DNA of 36,914 nt from JANPCX01 sp046049865 (GTDB lineage Bacteria; Pseudomonadota; Gammaproteobacteria; Burkholderiales; Burkholderiaceae_C), in contig JBJOQO010000024.1 of assembly GCA_046049865.1 (NCBI GenBank), positions 1-36,914 on the forward strand, read 5' to 3'. Below the pieces are notes generated by a model. It was given only the letters and a program-made list of their open reading frames with translations. It had not been told where the DNA came from and made no database searches. A program made the position numbers and the translations under genes. Below, piece by piece: positions 32,080 through 36,914 of the stretch. The first letter of the stretch is position 1; the number at the start of each line of letters is the position of its first letter.

Positions 32080-33603
32080 TTAGCCCACCGCCACCGGAAT
32101 CTTCCCAATCTTGGCCTGCCACTCCTTGGGCCCCGTGTTGTGTACCGAGGTGCCTTCAGAGTCCACCGCCACGGTGACTGGCATGTCTTGAATGTCGAAC
32201 TCGTAAATCGCTTCCATGCCGAGGTCGGCAAAACCCACCACCTCGGCGTGTTTGATGGCTTTGGAGACGAGGTAGGCCGCACCGCCCACGGCCATCAAAT
32301 AAGCGCTCTTGTGTTTTTTGATGGCTTCAATACCGGTGGGGCCGCGTTCTGCTTTTCCGATCATGCCGATGAGGCCGGTTTGCGCCAGCATCATCTCGGT
32401 GAATTTGTCCATGCGGGTGGCGGTGGTGGGGCCGGCAGGGCCGACCACTTCGTCGCGTACGGGGTCAACAGGGCCGACGTAGTAGATGACGCGGTTGGTG
32501 AAGTCCACTGGCAACTTTTCGCCCTTGGCGAGCATGTCCTGAATGCGTTTGTGAGCGGCGTCGCGGCCGGTGAGCATCTTGCCGGAGAGCAGCAGGGTGT
32601 CGCCGGGTTTCCAGCTGGCCACTTGTGCTTTCGTCAGGGTGTTGAGGTCCACCTTCTTGGATTTGTTGTAGTCGGGTGCCCAGTGCACATCGGGCCACAA
32701 ATCGAGCGACGGTGGGTCGATGTAGGCGGGGCCTGAGCCGTCAAGCACGAAGTGGGCGTGGCGGGTGGCCGCGCAGTTGGGAATCATGGCCACGGGCTTG
32801 CTTGCCGCATGGGTGGGGTACATGGCGATCTTCACGTCGAGCACGGTGGTGAGGCCACCGAGGCCCTGCGCACCGATGCCCAGGGCGTTGATCTTGTCGC
32901 ACAGCTCAATACGCAGCTCTTCCGTTTTGTTTTGTGGGCCACGGGCTTTGAGTTCGAACATGTCGATGGATTCCATCAACGACTCTTTGGCCATCAGCAT
33001 CGCCTTTTCGGCCGTGCCGCCGATGCCGATGCCCAGCATGCCCGGTGGGCACCAGCCTGCGCCCATGGTGGGCACGGTTTTCATCACCCAGTCCACCAGG
33101 GAGTCACTGGGGTTGAGCATGACGAATTTGGATTTGTTCTCGCTGCCGCCACCTTTGGCTGCCACTTGCACGTCCACCGTGTTGCCGGGCACCACGCTCA
33201 TGTGAACGACGGCGGGGGTGTTGTCTTTGGTGTTTTTGCGCTCGAACTGCGGATCGGCCACGATGCTGGCGCGCAGTTTGTTGTCCACATTGTCGTAACC
33301 GCGCCGCACACCTTCGTTGATGGCGTCTTCGATGCTGCCTGTGAAACCCGCCCAGCGCACGTCCATGCCAATTTTGAGGAAGACGTTGACGATGCCAGTG
33401 TCTTGGCAAATGGGGCGGCGGCCCTCGGCGCACATTTTGGAGTTGGTGAGGATTTGCGCGATGGCGTCTTTGGCCGCAGGGCTTTGTTCAGTCTCGTAGG
33501 CCCGCGCCAAATGGGTGATGTAGTCGGCAGGGTGGTAGTAGCTGATGTACTGCAGCGCTGCGGCCACGCTTTCGATCAGGTCTTTTTGATGGATGGTGCT
33601 CAT
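32080..33603 (-). CDS. fumA: Fumarate hydratase, class I (iron-sulfur)
   Basis: A 507-residue TCA-cycle enzyme interconverting fumarate and malate, oxygen-sensitive because of its [4Fe-4S] cluster. Probable cluster ligands are Cys66 in GRRPICQDTGI, Cys185 in GAGWCPPGMLGIGIGG and Cys277 in MIPNCAATRHAHF. Later blocks include SGKMLTGRDAAHKR and VVGPAGPTTATRMD. Both halves of the class I enzyme are in one chain. The start is only 10 bp after the mnhG stop codon, so it may be read from the antiporter operon in addition to any promoter of its own. It converges with xerD, and no clear terminator was found in the 71-bp gap. Confidence 0.94.
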   Translation of the reverse strand: MSTIHQKDLIESVAAALQYISYYHPADYITHLARAYETEQSPAAKDAIAQILTNSKMCAEGRRPICQDTGIVNVFLKIGMDVRWAGFTGSIEDAINEGVRRGYDNVDNKLRASIVADPQFERKNTKDNTPAVVHMSVVPGNTVDVQVAAKGGGSENKSKFVMLNPSDSLVDWVMKTVPTMGAGWCPPGMLGIGIGGTAEKAMLMAKESLMESIDMFELKARGPQNKTEELRIELCDKINALGIGAQGLGGLTTVLDVKIAMYPTHAASKPVAMIPNCAATRHAHFVLDGSGPAYIDPPSLDLWPDVHWAPDYNKSKKVDLNTLTKAQVASWKPGDTLLLSGKMLTGRDAAHKRIQDMLAKGEKLPVDFTNRVIYYVGPVDPVRDEVVGPAGPTTATRMDKFTEMMLAQTGLIGMIGKAERGPTGIEAIKKHKSAYLMAVGGAAYLVSKAIKHAEVVGFADLGMEAIYEFDIQDMPVTVAVDSEGTSVHNTGPKEWQAKIGKIPVAVG

Positions 33604-33613
33604 GGTTTGAATC

Positions 33614-33976
33614 TCACGAAGAAGAGGAAGAAGGCGGGGCCGGTGGCCGCTCGGACGGGTCGACGCGCAGCGCTGCTTTGATTAACAAATGCGCCGACAC
33701 CGGCGCAGTCAAGAACAAAAACAAAGTGATGAGGAATTCATGCAAGCTGACCGATCCTCGCGCCACGCTGAAAAAGAGGGCCGAGGCGATCAGGACGCAG
33801 CCTACGCCCATGGTGGTGGCTTTGGTGGGCCCGTGCAGGCGTTTGAGAAAACTGCTGAGTTTGGCCAGGCCCCAAGAGCCGATCAAGGCGAAGGCAGTAC
33901 CCAGAACGATCAAGGCGGTCAGCAGCACATCAAGCCACGTGGGCAAGGAGGACAGGAGGGTTTGAGCGCTTGTCAT
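33614..33976 (-). CDS. mnhG: Monovalent cation/H+ antiporter subunit G
   Basis: A 120-residue subunit with three hydrophobic segments and the MnhG pattern GSWGLAKLSSFLKRLHGPTKATTMGVGCVLIA. The C-terminus ends in a Pro/Ser-rich tail with five serines. It is one of the small subunits of the multi-subunit Mrp/Mnh/Pha complex in the inner membrane, which exports sodium or potassium in exchange for protons. Overlaps mnhF by 4 bp (ATGA) and precedes fumarase. Confidence 0.92.
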   Translation of the reverse strand: MTSAQTLLSSLPTWLDVLLTALIVLGTAFALIGSWGLAKLSSFLKRLHGPTKATTMGVGCVLIASALFFSVARGSVSLHEFLITLFLFLTAPVSAHLLIKAALRVDPSERPPAPPSSSSS

Positions 33977-34248
33977 TCCACAATGTCTCCCCGCAGCAGA
34001 TATTTGGACAGCACCACGGTGCCCACAAAACCAACCATGGCAATGACCAGGGCGGCTTCAAAAAAAATCTCATTGCCCCATTGGATGCCTAGCAAAACGA
34101 GCAGGGCCAGGGTGTTGATGTAGAGCGTGTCCAGCGCCAAGATGCGGTCGGCCACGCCCGGGCCACGAAAAAGCCGCCACGCGTTGAGCAACAAGGCCAG
34201 CGCAAAACCGCCGACGGCCCAGGGCAGAACCAGCGCCAAATAACTCAT
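33973..34248 (-). CDS. mnhF: Monovalent cation/H+ antiporter subunit F
   Basis: A 91-residue three-helix subunit with the MnhF signature RLFRGPGVADRILALDTLYINTLALLVLLG and the ending FVGTVVLSKYLLRGDIVE. The ATG overlaps the mnhE stop and its own stop overlaps mnhG, both by 4 bp, so the subunits are translated in tight coupling. Confidence 0.92.
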   Translation of the reverse strand: MSYLALVLPWAVGGFALALLLNAWRLFRGPGVADRILALDTLYINTLALLVLLGIQWGNEIFFEAALVIAMVGFVGTVVLSKYLLRGDIVE

Positions 34249-34742
34249 CGAAAAATCTCCAGCAGCGGTTCTTCGTAGCGGGTTTTGATGGCGGCGATCA
34301 AAGCCGCTTCATCGTCCACATTGAAGGCGTGAACCAGCAGGTGGCGGCGGTCTGCGCTCAGATCTGCCGACAGGGTGCCGGGCGTCATCGTGATGATGCC
34401 GGCCAGCGCGACGATGCCATGCGGGTCGGTGATGGTCAGGGGCACCCACACGAAAGCGGGTTGGATGCGTGACTCGCGACCCAGGATGAGTTTGGCCACG
34501 TCAATGTTGGAGGTGACGATGTCTTTGAGCACCAGCAGGATCAGCTTGGCGGCAAGCCATGGGCGGCGCAGGGTGGGTTGGTGGTCGCGCAGTGGTTCAG
34601 TGAACCAGGGAATCACCACGGCCAAACACAAACCCAGCAACAACTGCCCCAGCGACCAGGACTGGTTCAACACCGGCCAGACGAGGAACAACACCACACT
34701 CAGCAGTGGCGAGGGCAGCCAACGTTGTCTTGAGGTTTTCAT
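34245..34742 (-). CDS. mnhE: Monovalent cation/H+ antiporter subunit E
   Basis: A 165-residue subunit with two or three N-terminal membrane segments and a soluble C-terminal part. TITDPHGIVALAGIITMTPGTLSADLSADRRHLLVHAF is the MnhE core, and LKDIVTSNIDVAKLILG is the conserved linker before it. Coupled by 4-bp overlaps to mnhD and mnhF. Confidence 0.92.
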   Translation of the reverse strand: MKTSRQRWLPSPLLSVVLFLVWPVLNQSWSLGQLLLGLCLAVVIPWFTEPLRDHQPTLRRPWLAAKLILLVLKDIVTSNIDVAKLILGRESRIQPAFVWVPLTITDPHGIVALAGIITMTPGTLSADLSADRRHLLVHAFNVDDEAALIAAIKTRYEEPLLEIFR

Positions 34743-36403
34743 GGTTTGACTACCGCTTCCTCGCTCGGTTTGACGGCGTCTCGAGCGGCCTGCGCCTTGC
34801 GCTCACGCATTTCACGGCGCACATCGATGGCGGCGGGAACAGGTGCGGTGTAAAGCACGGCCGAGATGTAGGTTTGGCGCTCCATTAATTGATCGGCGGT
34901 GGCGGCCGCGTAACGAGACAGCGGCCCCGCGAACACCGCACAGGCGACGATCAGGACGCCCAGCAGCCACAAGCTGATGCGGTGCACGGCATGGCTGGGG
35001 CAAGGAATGTCCGATGTGCCCCGCATGCCACCACGCGCTGGCGCTGTGGCATCCAGCGCCGATTTCCAAAACAAGGTGCTGCCACTACGTGCAAAAGCCA
35101 CCATCACGAGCAGGCTGCTGGACAAGACGAAAAAGACAATCCAGCTCGCATGGGGCGTGAACCCCGCCGCTTGCAGCAACATGGTTTTTCCGAGAAAACC
35201 TGACAGCGGCGGCAATCCAGCCGCGGCCACGGCCAACACGAAGAAAGCCATTCCCAGCGGCAAACGGGCGGCACCCAGGCTCAGGGGAAGCAGGCTGTCA
35301 CCATTTGGATCGTTGCTGTGGGCAGCCAGCCGGGCCGCGCGCACCCGGTCCGCGAGCAAGAAGAGGGCAGCCGCCACCAAGGTGCTGTGCACCAAATAAA
35401 AAATGCCTGCGGCGATTGAATCGACCCGCGCCAACGAAATGGACAGCAGCAAGGTGCCCGCAGAGGCCACCACCACATTGCCTATCAAGGTGCGCAACTG
35501 CCTTGCGGCCAGAGCACCGGCTGCGCCCAATACCAAGGTGGCCACGGCCAGCACTTCGAGCATGGGTGCGGCCACTTGAAAAGTGGGGCCGCCATGGTCA
35601 CCAAAGATGAGGGTGGTGACACGAAGAATGGCGTAGATGCCCACCTTGGTCATGATGGCAAAGAGCGCCGCCACGGGCGCGCTGGCCGATCCATAGGTGG
35701 CCGGTAACCAGAAATACAGCGGCAGCAGCGCGGCTTTGACACCAAACACCACCAGCAGCAGCAGCGCCGCGCTTTGCAGCAACAGGTGGCGGTCGGCATC
35801 GGCTTGGGGAATCATCACCGCCAGATCGGCCATGTTCAAAGTGCCGGTCAGGCCGTAGAGCAAACTCACCGCGATCAGGAAGAGGGCGGATCCAGTGAGG
35901 TTGAAGGTGACGTAGTGGATCGACGCTTTGAGGCGCAATGCCCCCGCGCCATGTAGCAGCAAACCGTAAGAGGCAATCAACAGCACCTCAAAGAAGACAA
36001 AGAGGTTGAACAAGTCGGCGGTCAGAAAAGCACCGCACAGGCCCATGAGTTGAAACTGGAACAGGCTGTGGAAATGGCGGCCGCGTTTGGCATCACCGCC
36101 CAGGCTGTACAAGAACGTGGCGCAGGCCACCACCGAGGTCAGCAGCACCATCAGGGCGGCCAAGCGGTCCAGTGCCAGCGCGATGCCGAATGGCGCCGCC
36201 CAGTTGCCCAGCAAATATGCTTGAACCGCGCCACTGTCAGCCTGGCGCAGCAAGGCCAGCGCCACCACCAGGCCGAGCAGCGTGCTCAAGCCCGCGATCA
36301 GCGGCACCAGTTTGGGCGCCCAGCGGTCCAGCAGCAACAAAAACGCGCCCGTCATCAAGGGCAAAACAATGGGAACGATGATGAGGTGGGGCCAGTAGTT
36401 CAT
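34739..36403 (-). CDS. mnhD: Monovalent cation/H+ antiporter subunit D
   Basis: A 554-residue proton-translocating subunit homologous to NuoM/NuoN of complex I, with about fourteen membrane helices. Recognisable blocks are FLTADLFNLFVFFEVLLIASYGLLLHG, with a buried Glu in the FFEVLL helix, and VKAALLPLYFWLPATYGSASAPVAALFAIMTKVGIYAILR, with the conserved Lys residues of the channel. The cytosolic C-terminal tail is charged (EMRERKAQAARDAVKPSEEA). Overlaps mnhC and mnhE by 4 bp. Confidence 0.95.
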   Translation of the reverse strand: MNYWPHLIIVPIVLPLMTGAFLLLLDRWAPKLVPLIAGLSTLLGLVVALALLRQADSGAVQAYLLGNWAAPFGIALALDRLAALMVLLTSVVACATFLYSLGGDAKRGRHFHSLFQFQLMGLCGAFLTADLFNLFVFFEVLLIASYGLLLHGAGALRLKASIHYVTFNLTGSALFLIAVSLLYGLTGTLNMADLAVMIPQADADRHLLLQSAALLLLVVFGVKAALLPLYFWLPATYGSASAPVAALFAIMTKVGIYAILRVTTLIFGDHGGPTFQVAAPMLEVLAVATLVLGAAGALAARQLRTLIGNVVVASAGTLLLSISLARVDSIAAGIFYLVHSTLVAAALFLLADRVRAARLAAHSNDPNGDSLLPLSLGAARLPLGMAFFVLAVAAAGLPPLSGFLGKTMLLQAAGFTPHASWIVFFVLSSSLLVMVAFARSGSTLFWKSALDATAPARGGMRGTSDIPCPSHAVHRISLWLLGVLIVACAVFAGPLSRYAAATADQLMERQTYISAVLYTAPVPAAIDVRREMRERKAQAARDAVKPSEEAVVKP

Positions 36404-36771
36404 GGCTTGGCCTCTTGCTCGTTGCTGGCGGGCGGCTCCTGCCCGTCAACATGGTCGCTTTGTGTTTCAGCCCGTGTGCGCAGCGCAATCACCAGCATCA
36501 CCGCCGTCATCGCAAAACTGATGACGATGGCGGTGAGTACCAAGGCTTGGGGCAGGGGGTCGGCGTACTGGCTGAGGTCGGGTGCCTTGATGCCGTCAAC
36601 AATCGGCACCGCATTGGTTTTGACGCGGCCCATAAAAAATATGAACAGGTTCACGGCATAGGACAAGAGCGTGAGGCCCAGCACCACATCAAAGGTGCGT
36701 GGCCGCAGCATCAGGTAAATGCCACCAGCGCACAACACGCCCAGTGCGATGGCGAGTAGCGCAGCCATCAT
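36400..36771 (-). CDS. mnhC: Monovalent cation/H+ antiporter subunit C
   Basis: A 123-residue NuoK-like subunit with three membrane helices, including GIYLMLRPRTFDVVLGLTLLSYAVNLFIFFMG and DPLPQALVLTAIVISFAMTAV. Two adjacent ATG codons (36771 and 36768) could serve as start. The first overlaps the stop of the upstream subunit A gene. Confidence 0.93.
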   Translation of the reverse strand: MMAALLAIALGVLCAGGIYLMLRPRTFDVVLGLTLLSYAVNLFIFFMGRVKTNAVPIVDGIKAPDLSQYADPLPQALVLTAIVISFAMTAVMLVIALRTRAETQSDHVDGQEPPASNEQEAKP

Positions 36772-36914
36772 GATGGGGCTCCTTGAGGCGGTGCGGTTTG
36801 CGTGGAGAGCTTGGCCATGGCCACCAGGGCCACCATGGTCGCACCGGTCACGGTCAGGAAAACGCCCAGGTCAAAGGCGGAAGCGCTGGCCAAAGGCACA
36901 TCACCCACCCAAGG
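36768..36914 (-). CDS. mnhA: Monovalent cation/H+ antiporter subunit A, C-terminal part (fused A/B type), truncated by the window edge
   Basis: Only the last 48 or so residues lie in the window, including GDVPLASASAFDLGVFLTV and TGATMVALVAMAKL, ending QGAPS. This end resembles the C-terminus of subunit B, and subunit C follows directly, so the gene is probably the fused A/B form of the Pha/Mrp system. The TGA overlaps the mnhC start as ATGA. The 5' part and promoter lie beyond the window. Confidence 0.85.
   Translation of the reverse strand, partial: PWVGDVPLASASAFDLGVFLTVTGATMVALVAMAKLSTQTAPPQGAPS

Noticed and set aside
1..36914. CRISPR array, rRNA operon, complete insertion sequence or prophage
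   Set aside because: No regularly spaced repeats, rRNA-like sequence, transposase, integrase other than XerD, or phage structural genes were seen.

Overview
The window reads as chromosome from a freshwater-type betaproteobacterium of the family Comamonadaceae (Limnohabitans, Rhodoferax or a close relative). The support is protein-level resemblance (a BPSS1780-type membrane protein, thrB near a DUF2782 gene and polA, a Bug/TctC binding protein, class I fumarase, a Pha/Mnh antiporter operon) plus moderately high GC. Genus assignment is inference. Most genes are housekeeping and densely packed. The accessory material lies in three places: about 9.46-10.24 kb, 13.9-16.0 kb and 18.6-18.9 kb.

Layout. 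1-7.1 kb: a palindromic repeat, a rhomboid protease, tRNA-Leu(CAA) directly followed by cysM and a TusA-family gene, galU, a dehydrogenase-fold protein whose catalytic residues are all replaced, and valS. 7.1-10.2 kb: uvrD, whose last 73 bp occur a second time 704 bp downstream; between the copies sits a toxin-antitoxin pair with an intact antitoxin and a toxin broken by one nonsense codon. 10.2-13.9 kb: a four-half-site Pho box, a PhoX-type phosphatase, a strong terminator, and an exported monohaem cytochrome c/choice-of-anchor-D protein with a C-terminal sorting-signal-like tail. 13.9-16.0 kb: an unrecognised gene, a DUF4258/YgiT-type toxin-antitoxin pair and an orphan ParA-type ATPase. 16.0-22.1 kb: SDR oxidoreductase, BPSS1780 membrane protein, thrB, a 267-bp MITE-like palindromic element, a DUF2782 gene and polA. 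22.1-27.0 kb: a sigma-54 promoter candidate, tctB-tctA, a gamma-glutamyltransferase and an EamA transporter. 27.0-32.0 kb: amiC-tsaE back to back with queG, a Bug binding protein and xerD. 32.1-36.9 kb: class I fumarase at the tail of a tightly overlapped mnhACDEFG operon that runs off the right edge.

The least ordinary observations are: (1) the uvrD 3'-end duplication bracketing a small toxin-antitoxin cassette, which looks like insertion at a gene end with restoration of that end although no integrase is present; (2) a family of palindromic elements with constant arms (GCSGCGTTGCA and TGCGCCTTGC) and variable hairpin centres, one copy at the left edge and two opposed copies inside the MITE-like element; and (3) the dehydrogenase-fold pseudoenzyme between galU and valS. 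No CRISPR array, rRNA operon, complete insertion sequence or prophage was seen.
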